DNA from: Chloracidobacterium validum
GTDB taxonomy: Bacteria > Acidobacteriota > Blastocatellia > Chloracidobacteriales > Chloracidobacteriaceae
Assembly (NCBI RefSeq): GCF_018304825.1
Contig: NZ_CP072649.1
Span: forward strand, 930,001 to 994,000
Direction of reading: 5' to 3'
Length of the DNA: 64,000 nucleotides
Both the position numbers and the translations under genes were made by a program. Below, one piece after another: positions 18,798 through 28,686 of this stretch (the first letter of the stretch is position 1; each line of letters opens with the position of its first letter). The notes beneath the pieces were generated by a model that worked only from the letters and a program-made list of their open reading frames with translations, was not told where the DNA came from and searched no databases.

Positions 18798-21700
18798 CTA
18801 TTTCAGACCGGTCGTAATGAGGAGCTTCCCTAACGTCTGATGTGGATTGTTGTCATCGGGGAAGGTCACGACTGGATACCGCGATGGGGCATCGGGATCG
18901 TAGTACCAGTCGCCGGTAGCAATCACCTGCCCGTTACGTCCGGCCACGAACCGCAGTCGCCCCCCACTGCTCGGCAGTGGGACACGAACAGTACGGGTTT
19001 CGCCGGGAGCAACCCGGTTTTCAGGGCTGAAGGCCGTGCCGGCCAGGCACAGATGAACCGGTAGGCTGGAAGCATTCCGAAACACAACTTCGATGGTCTT
19101 CGTGTCGGTTGGCGGTGGCGCTTGGCGTCCACCGCCAGGTGGGGTGGACGGCGGGTTAGAAGGCGGTGGGGTTTGACGTCCACTGCTTTGCCGGGTCAGG
19201 CGTTTAGGACCCGAATGACCGTTGTTGTTGAACCACATGCCATCTAAGACATTCCCATCCGCTGACAGCGTCAGTTCCAGTCGCCCGTCAGCTCCGCGCC
19301 ATATCTCATCCGGCGGTCGTCGCGTGAATTGAACGGTGTGCGTCACTTTATTCCCACTGATGCTACCACTGCCTATCCACTCACACGGGAAACCATTGAA
19401 AGTGAAAGAGCCCCGCACGCTGATCTGATTGCCATTCTGCGTGTAGAACACAACATTGTTGGTCAAGTCAGGGTGGCTTTCGTGCCATGTACCTTGAATA
19501 GACCGCAACCGTGGGACCTCACTGCCGGTGCGACCACCACCGGTAGGCGGAGTAGCTGGTGGAGTGGAAGGCGGTTGTGGCGGCGTGTTGGCTTCGGCCG
19601 GATACCCCTTCACAATCGCTATCCCAGCGCCACCAGAACCGCTGTTTTGCGCCCACGTCGCCGGGTCGGAGTCCACCACGGTGTATGTCCCGGCCGGAAC
19701 AACCACGTTTGGCGTACACTCCCAGTTCGCGTTGGGAACACCACCCTGTCCGGGTGTCCCCCGCGCCCGCCACGGACCGTAGAGCTTGCCGCTGCTGTGC
19801 AGGAGTCCAATCGTGCCCGGTGCTGCGCCGCGTCCGTAGTTCCAGTGGTAGGTAAACACGTAGGTCACAACGTAGGGCTGTTTGAAGGTCACTTGCGTCG
19901 GACGGGTCGGCCCGTTGTCCACCGCCGCGACGTTGCCGTTGTTGAACACGGTCGTCACGGTGTTGCCGGGTGGCGGATTGCGGGGTGGGGCGTTGCTGGG
20001 CGGGCGCTCCGTTCCCCCACCCCGGGTGCCGGGCGGTGGGGTAGATGGGGGATTGGAAGGTGGTGGTTGTGAGGTGTCAGCTTCGGCCGGATACCCCTTC
20101 ACAATCGCCATCCCAGCGCCACCAGAACCACTGTTTTGCGCCCACGTCGCCGGGTCGGAGTCCACCACGGTGTACGTCCCGGCTGGAACAACCACGTTTG
20201 GCGTACACTCCCAGTTCGCATTGGGAACACCACCCTGTCCGGGTGTCCCCCGCGCCCGCCACGGACCGTAGAGCTTGCCGCTGCTGTGCAGGAGTCCAAT
20301 CGTGCCCGGTGCTGCGCCGCGTCCGTAGTTCCAGTGGTAGGTAAACACGTAGGTCACAACGTAGGGCTGTTTGAAGGTCACTTGCGTCGGACGGGTCGGC
20401 CCGTTGTCCACCGCCGCGACGTTGCCGTTGTTGAACACGGTCGTCACGGTGTTGCCGGGTGGCGGATTGCGGGGTGGGGCGTTGCTGGGTGGGCGCTCCG
20501 TTCCCCCACCCCGGGTGCCAGGCGGTGGAGTGGATGGAGGAGACGACGGTAGGTCACGGGCCAGGCGGTCGTTCAATTTGACCCGACAGGCCTGTGCTTC
20601 CTGGTTGGGGGGTTGTAACCGCAGCACTTCCTCAACGTCCATTAGGGCAGCGGTCAGTTGGGGGCGTGTGGCGCGTGGGTTATCGGCAATGGCCCTAGCA
20701 TTGGGCAGGAGTGTGTTGATTCGCTCCAACCGGGCGGCAGCTTCGTTACCAAGATTTCGGTAATAGGCCGGTTCTGGCGCATTCGGCCCAAAGCATGTTG
20801 CGTCAAAAATCACCCCCAAATCGGCCAGTGCCCCGGTGTAATCGTAGGCATTGAAGCGTGCCTCTCCGCGCCGCAACCGTGCCAGAACACGTTCTCTTTC
20901 AGCCTCGCCAGCCCGGGCCGCCGCTTCAAGTGCTTGCACACGCGCTTCATCCGCGGCCTGGAGCGGCGTCTCTCTCCGCAGCCGCTGCGCTTCGGCGAGT
21001 GTTGCCGCGTAGTTTTTCTCGGCGTTGAACGCTGCCATGCGGTCAAGCGCCTGCCTGACGCGCTGTTCCCGTCTTCCGGCTGCGGCCGTCAACCGCTTCT
21101 CCATCTCAACAACCGGTGGATAGAGGCGATGGATGGCACTGGCTTTTTCAAAGGTAGTTCTGGCTTCGTCAAGGCGTCCGGCGGCCAGCAGTTGCTCGCA
21201 CGATTGTAAATGCTGGTGGATGCTCTCGCGGTCTTGCCGCCACCGGTCGGCCGTGGTGCGCGCCTCGGTCTGGTGTGGCGCAATGGCAGCGGCAGCACTC
21301 GCGAGCTGGATGGCTTCGTCAAGGCGTCCGGCCGCATGGGCGGCACGGGCTTGTGCCAGCTTCGCGGCAGCTTCTTTCTCCTTGTTTGAGGTATTGAGTC
21401 GGTCGCGGTCGAGCGTGACTTCAAAACTGCCCTGTCCCCGACCGAGTTCAACCCCATCGGTATTGCGCACAATGACGGTTGCCACACAGGTTCCTACCTG
21501 GCTCCGGTAGGCACGGATGTCGCGCCCAAATCCGCCACCTGCGAAGTGCGAGTCGGCGTTGAGCGACCATTCATAACGCAGCTCCTGTCCGCCGGGTGGC
21601 AAGGGGGAGACGTCAGCGCGTAAACCGACAAACTGGTGCGTTGCAATCGCTCGCTCGACAGGAACAAGCCCAACGCCTTCTTTCCAAGCTCGTGGCGGCG

Positions 21701-24700
21701 GGCCCTCTGGTCCGGTGACAACGACGGCAACATTGAGCGCGGTGGCCGTGACCTGACAGGTCGCCGTTCCGATTTCGTCACCCCCGTCGCGCGCGCGGAT
21801 GTGCGCGGTGATGGTGACCGGCTTGGTGTCCCTTGGTTTGAACTGGTAGGCGCGGTCGCCATTGGTCGGACGGCCATACACGGTACTGGGCGTCGTTTCC
21901 CACCAGTAGAGCGCCAGTCCTTCCGCAAGCGGCGGCGTTTCAACCAATGACACCACAACGTCCTGTCCTACCAACACGGCATCCGTCGGGGCTTTGAGTT
22001 CAAACTTCGGAGCCGTCACCGCCAGATCAAGCTGGGGTGAGGTCGCCACCGTCATCAGCCGACCATCCACCTGTTCCAGTACCTCAACCCACACCTTGGT
22101 GCTACCCGGGCGGCCAAAGCGGGCGGCGGTGGTTGCCGTGTTTGACTCAAATGGGGTGAACTGCGTTTCTGGGTGCGGCTGCCAGCGGAAGGTATAGTTG
22201 CCGGTGGCCGGCTTACCGTCCACAGTCACTTTGGCCACAAAATTCTGCTGGCTACCGAGCAAAATGGGTTGGTTCTGGTTGCCTAGGCGCTCGACCGTTA
22301 CCCGTACCTCGGCCACTTCATATTCAAGCGACGCCCACCCCAGCCCATAGCGCGCCCCTTCGACGCCGACCGATAGCGTGAACTTACCGGGCGCTTTGGG
22401 TTCAAGCGTGACCGTATCGCCGGCCGCCTTCGGATCGCCCTTGATGTCACCTGACCAGTTGTACTTGTACGGGGCATCGGCTGGTTCGGCGTTTTCCACC
22501 ATGGCCCGGACGGTAAGCCGCTCGCCAACACGCAGTTTGCGAACCTGATTCGGCACCAACGTGACCCGGGGCAGGTCTGACCCATCGTACTTTGGCCCCT
22601 GATAGGGGTTGGTTGTCAACTGACCGTTGAGGTCAAGCCGTAAACTGCCGATGATGGCCTTGGCTTCGCGCTGGGCGGCTTCACACTGCCGGATGAGATA
22701 GGACCGGTCACTATTGTCCCAACAACCACTACCGCTCACCGAGTAGTGAACAACAATGCGCCTGCCCGATTTACCAATAGCTTGCCCGCGCCCGCCGGCC
22801 CCCATGTAAGACCCTGTATACCCCGAGAAGCCGCCGGTGCCACGGCGGACCCAGATGGCAAAGTCGGCTAACGCGCCCTCGAAGTCTCCAATTGTCAGAG
22901 CGTTGACACCTTCGACGCCCCCAGCCTTGAACAAACCTACAGCCATGTCATTGGGGGTATCACCCTGTGGGCGCTCCTTGAGCAGTTTTTCACACCAGGC
23001 GCGCGCCGCCTGTGGCGTCTTCGGATCATTGGTGCTCGCTGCCTGCTCAACGTACACCCGAATGGTGGCTGTCACCCGGCTATCCCAACCGCAGGGGCCT
23101 TTGATCGCTGCCGGCTTACGGTTCAAGATGAAGCCATCCTTGGTGTTGCCGCCTTCCCAGTTGCCAGTGGCGACGGCTGAAAACCGTCCCTTGCCAGCCG
23201 CGCCGCCGCTATCGTCGGGCGGTTGGTCAGGTGGCTGAGAGGCTGAGTCTGCCGGCTTGCCTTCCGCTGGCTTCTTGACGGTAATCGTCAACGTGGCGGT
23301 TCCCAGCACATCGTCACCGCCGAATTGCCGCGGGCGCTTGACGGTGACGCTGTACGTCTGCGCACCCGGCGTCTCGAGGCGATAGGTCCGCTCGGCGCGC
23401 TTGTCGGTGCCGAGGTCCACCTGAGCGATACGCCACGCATAAACCAACTGCTGGGCCAAATCCGGCGGCAAGTCACTCAAGGAACCGGGTTGCCCATTTG
23501 GTTGGGAACGACGGGCGCGAACCGTGCAGCGCAGGTTCACCGCTTGGCCGACTTCAGCTTCCGCCGGGCCGGTCAGTTGTACGTCGAGGTCGCCAAGTGT
23601 GTAGTACGCGCGAAACTTTTCTAACAGGATTCGCTCCAAGTCACGCAGCCGCTTGATTTCCTCCTTGGCTTCGACGGAGCGCTGAAGAAGCCTTTGCTTC
23701 TCAAAAACCTCAAACCGCCAACGCAAGCTCTGAGCAGCTTGGGCCGCGCTCATCGTTGCCGACCAGTGCGCGATTTGCGCCCGGTAATCGTAGAGCTGTC
23801 GCTGCGCGTTGGTATCGTAGTCCCCTTCCAGCTTGGCGCGTTTGATGAGTTCTAGGTCTTTGATGGTTGAGGCTTCAGCTTGCGCCAGTCCGGCAATGTA
23901 GTGGCGCAGCGTGTCGGCGTCTATTTCTGGCTTGCCGGTCAGCGGCAGCGAACGGGTCAGCGGACGGGGACGCACGACCCGGCCCAGCCGACTGACCATA
24001 CTGCTTTCCACTGCGCCGCGTGCCTGCAGAATGGTCTCGTAGGTTCGCAGGAACTTCTGAACCGCCTTGACGGCCGCCACCTGTTGGTCACGGGTGGACA
24101 TCAACCAGCCCTTGATGCTGTTGTAAGGAGCGCCCTCAGCGTCCAGATGTTTCTCACCCTCGGCGACAATTTCCAACTCTCTCAAAATCGCCAGGAGCCG
24201 CTCGTACTGTTCAAGGGCCTTGCGGCCACGGTCGGTATCCAGCGCCAATTCGGCGCTCCGGCGATCTTCGAATGTTCGTACAATGGCTTCGGCCGTGGCA
24301 TCTTCGGCTTGCCGGCGCAGGGTTGCGCGGGAAGCCAGGAGCGTGTCGAGCGCGCGCCGTTGTCCGGGGTCGAGACTGGTCGCCCACCCTCCGGTTGTAT
24401 CGGCGTCAGCGGGCAATTCGATGCCCCAGGCTTTGGTCAGGTATGTGATGTCTTCATTGACTCGGCGAATCCCCTCACAGGCGCGCATGAGCGGACCATC
24501 CTGGGTAAAAAGGCCAGGGCGCCCATGCAAAACGGTGGCTTGGACGGCTTTGGCCAAGGCAACAATCGCCAACCGGTTGGCCCCCTGGCCAAACTCCGTG
24601 GCGCGCGAGCGGTCAATGAAATCCTTGGCGACAAGCTCGGCTTCGCCGTTACACATAGAGGCTACGAACTCCTGAGCCGCCGGCAGCCCGCCCTTCCCCA

Positions 24701-26744
24701 GTCCGCCCAAGTCAATCAACCGTCCCTCATCGTCAAACCGACTGGCGACGTAGAGCCGTTCAAGCTGCCCATCAAACAGCATCTGCGCCCCGACCGTAAT
24801 GGTCGTTTCACCGAGCGCCTCGACCAGTGCCGGCAGTGCCGTTTCGGGCACGAGCAGATACATCACGGCACGCAAAAAAGCTTTATTATCGCCTTGGTAC
24901 ACAAAGGCATAGAGCGACTGATACACCATTCCAAAAAAGGTTTCTTCAACGAGCGTTCGGCTGAGCGCCATAACGAGTTCGAGATCACTTTGGGCGGTGC
25001 TGATATTGTCGAACACACTGGCCCACATCGTGGCCGACCCCATGTAATCCACCACTTTCATGCCATGCGCTCGGGCGGAAGTGCCGACTTCGATCAGCGT
25101 TTCGACCGTCCCGCTGCGGTAGCGTCCTTCAGCCGGAGGAAACACGCGACCAATGTCGAGCAGCTTCCCGGCAAACTCGAGCAACTGCTGACCAAGCTCG
25201 GTTAGCTCAAGAAACTGCCTGAGACGGTCTTTTTTCGCCTCGTCAGTTTGGCGGATTTTTTCAAGCGCCACGCGCTGCGCGCGAAGCGCATCAATGCTGC
25301 CATCAGCTTCGGCCTGGCGAATTTTTTCAATCGTGCTCTGGGCAGCGCGGGCGTGTTCGGCGTAGGCACCACCCATCCCCTCGATAATCCTGAAATCATT
25401 CGATAGCTTATCGAGTGCTTGGCGGCGACTCGCCGGCGTTGCTTCCTGGAGCAGTATCCGATCTACCTCGACTTGAAAGGCGACCTCGGAATAACGCAGC
25501 ACCATCTCGGTCACGCGGTTGCCCAACTCTTGTAAACCGGCGTCCGGGTAATCACCAAAACGCTGCTTGAGCAGGATGGTGATTTCTGCCGGGGATGCTT
25601 TTTCGACTGCCCGCGCCAGATCGAGCAGTGATGCGTAGGACGGGTCGGAAAGAATCGGATCGGCAGCAATCAGTTGACTTACCCCCGGCGCGGCTTGGGC
25701 AAGGCTGTGGGCGCGTGGCAGGTATTTGAGAATCCTCTTCATCTTTGCTTCGGGAGCGAGTCTGATTCGTGAATCCAACACTTCCTGACGCAGGTGTTTG
25801 GCCATGTCCAGGCAGCCGCCAGGCGCCGTTGAAGTGCGACTGCGGAAGTAATCCACGCCGAGACCTTCAAGAATGTGCCGGTATTTTTGCCAAAGGGTTT
25901 GACCCTGTCCGCCACTGGTGTCTTTGAACACGCTGTCACGGAAAAGACCACGCGCGTCAAACATCTTTTCGTAATCGCCATTGCGGTTAGCCTCCTGACG
26001 CAGCCGTGCCATCATGGAAGCGTAAGCCAGTTCACCGGATGGATCGCCCCGCCAGAGTTCAACCAAGCGCATCGTGCCGTCGGGATAAATCAGATGGATG
26101 CGTTTGAGGTTGCGTTTCGCCCAGTCAATTCCACCCTCGGTTTCAAAGACGCACGACTCAACCTCGGCGCCTTCAGCCGTCACAACGATGTCAAAGTCAC
26201 CGAGTTGAAGGTGGGGTGTACCTAGCTCCCGCAAGATGGCTTGACCACAGGCATCACGAGCAGCGCGCGTGACGTTGACATCTGCCCCAAAGATGGTGAA
26301 ATCAAAATCACTCTCGATCTTGACACTGGGTTGATCAGGCCACGAGCCGGAGTCGCCAATGGCAGACAGTGCCCGCCCGGCAGGTTTGCCAAGGAAGTTC
26401 GCAAGACCCGCCTGACGTCCTCTGAGGATGGCATCCCGAACCCTTCCTTGATAAGTTCTTTGTTTGGCTTCAACTTCGCTGAAGCGGCGCTGCACATCGG
26501 CATCGAGTTGCCGGTTTCGATGGGCGAGGTTGAGCACCCGGAGCGTGTCAATCACGGGTGCGTCAGGCACGAGCTGTTTGACCCGCTCGGCCAACGCTGC
26601 CGGAGACGTCCCATCCCAGGCCAGTACAGCACGGGCAACCTCATTGAGAGCGGCCGTGTTTTGGGGGCCGTCTTGCCCCACCGGATGCAGCCGATCGAGA
26701 CACAACAGGACCAACAGCAGCAACACGACTCGGCGTAGCTTCAT
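18798..26744 (-). CDS. Giant (2648-residue) exported multidomain protein
   Basis: One uninterrupted frame; the ATG at 26744 has GAGGTG upstream and is followed by a clear signal peptide. Rough layout: a domain near residues 140-200 with an Asp-rich pattern (SDFDFTIFG ... GDFDIVV); a long helical and coiled-coil region to about 1040; an Ig/PKD-like domain near 1050-1150; a Cys-containing domain near 1180-1370; further Ig/PKD-like domains to about 1750; TPR-like helices near 1790-2060; Pro-rich linkers around two almost identical beta-rich units (about 2068-2385); a lipocalin-like beta domain (about 2408-2520); and a C-terminal beta domain. There is no sortase or autotransporter signal. I do not recognise a family for the whole. 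A surface or periplasmic structural role is inferred from export and domain types only. Confidence 0.85.
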   Translation of the reverse strand: MKLRRVVLLLLVLLCLDRLHPVGQDGPQNTAALNEVARAVLAWDGTSPAALAERVKQLVPDAPVIDTLRVLNLAHRNRQLDADVQRRFSEVEAKQRTYQGRVRDAILRGRQAGLANFLGKPAGRALSAIGDSGSWPDQPSVKIESDFDFTIFGADVNVTRAARDACGQAILRELGTPHLQLGDFDIVVTAEGAEVESCVFETEGGIDWAKRNLKRIHLIYPDGTMRLVELWRGDPSGELAYASMMARLRQEANRNGDYEKMFDARGLFRDSVFKDTSGGQGQTLWQKYRHILEGLGVDYFRSRTSTAPGGCLDMAKHLRQEVLDSRIRLAPEAKMKRILKYLPRAHSLAQAAPGVSQLIAADPILSDPSYASLLDLARAVEKASPAEITILLKQRFGDYPDAGLQELGNRVTEMVLRYSEVAFQVEVDRILLQEATPASRRQALDKLSNDFRIIEGMGGAYAEHARAAQSTIEKIRQAEADGSIDALRAQRVALEKIRQTDEAKKDRLRQFLELTELGQQLLEFAGKLLDIGRVFPPAEGRYRSGTVETLIEVGTSARAHGMKVVDYMGSATMWASVFDNISTAQSDLELVMALSRTLVEETFFGMVYQSLYAFVYQGDNKAFLRAVMYLLVPETALPALVEALGETTITVGAQMLFDGQLERLYVASRFDDEGRLIDLGGLGKGGLPAAQEFVASMCNGEAELVAKDFIDRSRATEFGQGANRLAIVALAKAVQATVLHGRPGLFTQDGPLMRACEGIRRVNEDITYLTKAWGIELPADADTTGGWATSLDPGQRRALDTLLASRATLRRQAEDATAEAIVRTFEDRRSAELALDTDRGRKALEQYERLLAILRELEIVAEGEKHLDAEGAPYNSIKGWLMSTRDQQVAAVKAVQKFLRTYETILQARGAVESSMVSRLGRVVRPRPLTRSLPLTGKPEIDADTLRHYIAGLAQAEASTIKDLELIKRAKLEGDYDTNAQRQLYDYRAQIAHWSATMSAAQAAQSLRWRFEVFEKQRLLQRSVEAKEEIKRLRDLERILLEKFRAYYTLGDLDVQLTGPAEAEVGQAVNLRCTVRARRSQPNGQPGSLSDLPPDLAQQLVYAWRIAQVDLGTDKRAERTYRLETPGAQTYSVTVKRPRQFGGDDVLGTATLTITVKKPAEGKPADSASQPPDQPPDDSGGAAGKGRFSAVATGNWEGGNTKDGFILNRKPAAIKGPCGWDSRVTATIRVYVEQAASTNDPKTPQAARAWCEKLLKERPQGDTPNDMAVGLFKAGGVEGVNALTIGDFEGALADFAIWVRRGTGGFSGYTGSYMGAGGRGQAIGKSGRRIVVHYSVSGSGCWDNSDRSYLIRQCEAAQREAKAIIGSLRLDLNGQLTTNPYQGPKYDGSDLPRVTLVPNQVRKLRVGERLTVRAMVENAEPADAPYKYNWSGDIKGDPKAAGDTVTLEPKAPGKFTLSVGVEGARYGLGWASLEYEVAEVRVTVERLGNQNQPILLGSQQNFVAKVTVDGKPATGNYTFRWQPHPETQFTPFESNTATTAARFGRPGSTKVWVEVLEQVDGRLMTVATSPQLDLAVTAPKFELKAPTDAVLVGQDVVVSLVETPPLAEGLALYWWETTPSTVYGRPTNGDRAYQFKPRDTKPVTITAHIRARDGGDEIGTATCQVTATALNVAVVVTGPEGPPPRAWKEGVGLVPVERAIATHQFVGLRADVSPLPPGGQELRYEWSLNADSHFAGGGFGRDIRAYRSQVGTCVATVIVRNTDGVELGRGQGSFEVTLDRDRLNTSNKEKEAAAKLAQARAAHAAGRLDEAIQLASAAAAIAPHQTEARTTADRWRQDRESIHQHLQSCEQLLAAGRLDEARTTFEKASAIHRLYPPVVEMEKRLTAAAGRREQRVRQALDRMAAFNAEKNYAATLAEAQRLRRETPLQAADEARVQALEAAARAGEAERERVLARLRRGEARFNAYDYTGALADLGVIFDATCFGPNAPEPAYYRNLGNEAAARLERINTLLPNARAIADNPRATRPQLTAALMDVEEVLRLQPPNQEAQACRVKLNDRLARDLPSSPPSTPPPGTRGGGTERPPSNAPPRNPPPGNTVTTVFNNGNVAAVDNGPTRPTQVTFKQPYVVTYVFTYHWNYGRGAAPGTIGLLHSSGKLYGPWRARGTPGQGGVPNANWECTPNVVVPAGTYTVVDSDPATWAQNSGSGGAGMAIVKGYPAEADTSQPPPSNPPSTPPPGTRGGGTERPPSNAPPRNPPPGNTVTTVFNNGNVAAVDNGPTRPTQVTFKQPYVVTYVFTYHWNYGRGAAPGTIGLLHSSGKLYGPWRARGTPGQGGVPNANWECTPNVVVPAGTYTVVDSDPATWAQNSGSGGAGIAIVKGYPAEANTPPQPPSTPPATPPTGGGRTGSEVPRLRSIQGTWHESHPDLTNNVVFYTQNGNQISVRGSFTFNGFPCEWIGSGSISGNKVTHTVQFTRRPPDEIWRGADGRLELTLSADGNVLDGMWFNNNGHSGPKRLTRQSSGRQTPPPSNPPSTPPGGGRQAPPPTDTKTIEVVFRNASSLPVHLCLAGTAFSPENRVAPGETRTVRVPLPSSGGRLRFVAGRNGQVIATGDWYYDPDAPSRYPVVTFPDDNNPHQTLGKLLITTGLK
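19591..20050 (-). repeat. Tandem repeat unit, copy nearer the 3' end of the giant gene
   Basis: This block of about 460 bp is nearly identical to 20080-20539, at a constant offset of 489 bp (163 codons). The encoded module has the motifs YVFTYHWNYGRGAAPGTIG, WECTPNVVVPAGTYTVVDSD and WAQNSGSGGAG. Only a few bases differ, for example one Ile/Met change after GSGGAG. Confidence 0.95.
20080..20539 (-). repeat. Tandem repeat unit, copy nearer the 5' end of the giant gene
   Basis: Partner of 19591-20050. The linkers between the units (TRGGGTERPPSNAPPRNPPP) are part of the duplication. The near-identity at DNA level points to a recent in-frame duplication or ongoing gene conversion. Confidence 0.95.
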
Positions 26745-27040
26745 CACGACACCTCGCTTGAAGCTGGGCACCGGCACGCCAACCGCGTGGGTAACCTCAG
26801 CTTGAGTGTCGGAAGTGAGGGACTGAACCGGCCGAGCGTAACTCGCGCAAGCCGCATCCCGACCGCTTGAGACAGATGACCGCCCAAGTCAGCACCTTGG
26901 ACTTCCGAGGTGGAGCGCGCGTTGAGCGCCACTTGAGTGGAATCCATGGGCGCACCCCATGCTTACAAGCGGAAATCGCGTCCGAAGTGTGCCACCTTGT
27001 CGCTTTAGTTTTTGGGTTGCCAAGTCAACCGGGGAACAGC

Positions 27041-28279
27041 TCAGTTGACCGTCGCTTCAGCCGTGGGAAGCTCCCAGTCCCCGAAGGAATCAGGCAGGGC
27101 TGCCCAGGCGGCCGGTCCACGCCGGGCTTCGGCCTCGGTCAGCAAGCAGGCATCGAGGGCAGCTTCAATGGCCGCCTGATTCATGCGGCGGTCGCCAATG
27201 AACACCAACTCCTGGCGACGGTCGCCGAATAACCCGTCGAACAGAGACCGGATTTCGGCGCGCAAGCTCTCATCCACGCCCCAGCTTTCCTCCGGCTGCG
27301 TTGCCCACCAGTAACCGCCGGGTTCAATCCGACATGCACCGCCGGCTTGACTCCAGACACCGACCACGGCCATGCGGCTGGCCAGCCAGAAGAAACCTTT
27401 CGACCGAAGCACGCCCTGCCATTCATTGCCGGTGGTTTCCCCATGAAAGAACGCCCAGAGCCGTTCGGGATGAAACGGCCGGCGGCGCCGGTACACGAAG
27501 CTTGACACACCGTAGGTTTCGGTTTCCGGCGGGTGTTCGCCCCGCAGTTCCTTGAGCCAGCCGGCCGACTGAGCGGCCCGCTCGAAGCTGAAGCGTCCCG
27601 TGCCAAGCACCTCGGACAACGGCACCTGGCCAAACCGGCAAGTCACCACCCGCGCATCTGGATTGAGCCGACGCAGGATGCCCCGCAGCTCGGCCAGGTC
27701 GGCATCCGTCACCAGATCAGCTTTGTTGATCAGGATGACGTCGGCAAACTCGACTTGCTCAACGAGCAAGTCGGCGATGGTTCGGTCGTCTTCGGGGCCG
27801 ACTTCGAGTCGGCGTTCCTTGAGGCTTTGGGCTTCGCGGTAGTCCCGCAGGAAGTTCTGCGCATCCACGACCGTCACCAGGGTGTCAAGCCGGGCGACAT
27901 CCGACAGACTGTGGCCGGTCGCGTCGGTAAATGTAAATGTCTCGGCAACGGGCAGCGGTTCGGAAATCCCAGTGGACTCGATCAGCAAGTAGTCAAACCG
28001 ACCTTCCCGCGCCAACCGGCCGACTTCAACCAGCAGGTCTTCGCGCAGCGTGCAGCAGATACAGCCGTTGGACATCTCGACCAGTTTTTCCTCGATCCGA
28101 TTGAGCGACGCGCCGCCCTGGGCAACCAGTTGGGCATCAATGTTGACCTCGCTCATGTCATTCACGATGACGGCAACGCGCTTGCCTTCCCGGTTGCACA
28201 GGATGTGGTTGAGAAGCGTGGTTTTCCCGGCTCCAAGGAAACCGGAGAGAACCGTGACCGGTAAGCGTTCGGCCGGCAT
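27041..28279 (-). CDS. CobW/COG0523-family GTP-dependent metallochaperone
   Basis: 412 residues from the ATG at 28279; the AAAGGAGA site lies about 13 bp upstream, a little far. The N-terminal G3E GTPase has the P-loop [12 protein letters not shown], the metal-binding CxCC motif in GCICC, the ESTGISEP segment and the NKAD guanine-recognition motif. The C-terminal CobW domain holds [17 protein letters not shown], typical of YjiA/YeiR/ZigA proteins. The family delivers zinc or another metal to target enzymes; the metal here cannot be read from sequence. No Zur-like box was recognised upstream, and no adjacent target gene identifies its client. Confidence 0.92.
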   Translation of the reverse strand: MPAERLPVTVLSGFLGAGKTTLLNHILCNREGKRVAVIVNDMSEVNIDAQLVAQGGASLNRIEEKLVEMSNGCICCTLREDLLVEVGRLAREGRFDYLLIESTGISEPLPVAETFTFTDATGHSLSDVARLDTLVTVVDAQNFLRDYREAQSLKERRLEVGPEDDRTIADLLVEQVEFADVILINKADLVTDADLAELRGILRRLNPDARVVTCRFGQVPLSEVLGTGRFSFERAAQSAGWLKELRGEHPPETETYGVSSFVYRRRRPFHPERLWAFFHGETTGNEWQGVLRSKGFFWLASRMAVVGVWSQAGGACRIEPGGYWWATQPEESWGVDESLRAEIRSLFDGLFGDRRQELVFIGDRRMNQAAIEAALDACLLTEAEARRGPAAWAALPDSFGDWELPTAEATVN

Positions 28280-28366
28280 GATGACTAAGCATCTCCTTTC
28301 AATCCAAATCAATGCAAAAACTCGCTTGCCACGGAGAGGCCGAGACGTGGGATCGGTTCATACGCC

Positions 28367-28468
28367 TCAGGGTAAAGGAACACACCCCACTCGAAGCGTG
28401 AGGTCATCCAACGCGACCTGCGCGCCATAGGCTTTGGTGAGGTGAACAGCCTCCAGCAGGGAAAACAC
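28367..28468 (-). pseudogene. Remnant of the N-terminus of an ABC transporter ATPase gene
   Basis: A minus-strand frame beginning with GTG at 28468 encodes 33 residues and then stops. It includes LLEAVHLTKAYGAQVALDD followed by LTLRV. This is the standard opening of ABC-transporter ATP-binding proteins, the A-loop tyrosine (KAYG) and first strands, and it ends exactly where the Walker A segment should begin. No GxGKS/T follows in any frame, so the rest has been deleted. It sits in the gap between the CobW gene and a secreted-protein gene. The call rests on pattern recognition over about 24 residues. Confidence 0.55.
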
Positions 28469-28602
28469 TCCGATTCATCTTGGCAACACGCAATACTGCC
28501 AAATAGGAATAATCTGAATAGCAAATACCCCATCCATACGCAAGCGGGGCGCGCGCCGGCAAAGCGTCGGAAGACGCCGCGTCGACGGCTCGTGCTGGCA
28601 CC

Positions 28603-28648
28603 AAAAAATCCTCAGCCGGCGCGTGCCCGAGGCTCACACCGGCTGAGG
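28603..28648 (-). terminator. Intrinsic terminator of the secreted-protein gene
   Basis: Perfect 10-bp arms (CCTCAGCCGG at 28610-28619, CCGGCTGAGG at 28639-28648). Read on the minus strand, the hairpin is followed directly by ATTTTTTGG. It lies about 40 bp after the stop of the gene at 28687-29469. Confidence 0.88.
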
Positions 28649-28686
28649 ACGTGGTCAGGTGGAATGAATCGGGCGGTGGTGTGGCG

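Noticed and set aside
19591-20539. Repeat pair considered as mobile element ends or a CRISPR-like array
   Set aside because: The repeats are protein-coding, in frame, 489 bp apart and lack inverted ends, target duplications or spacers.
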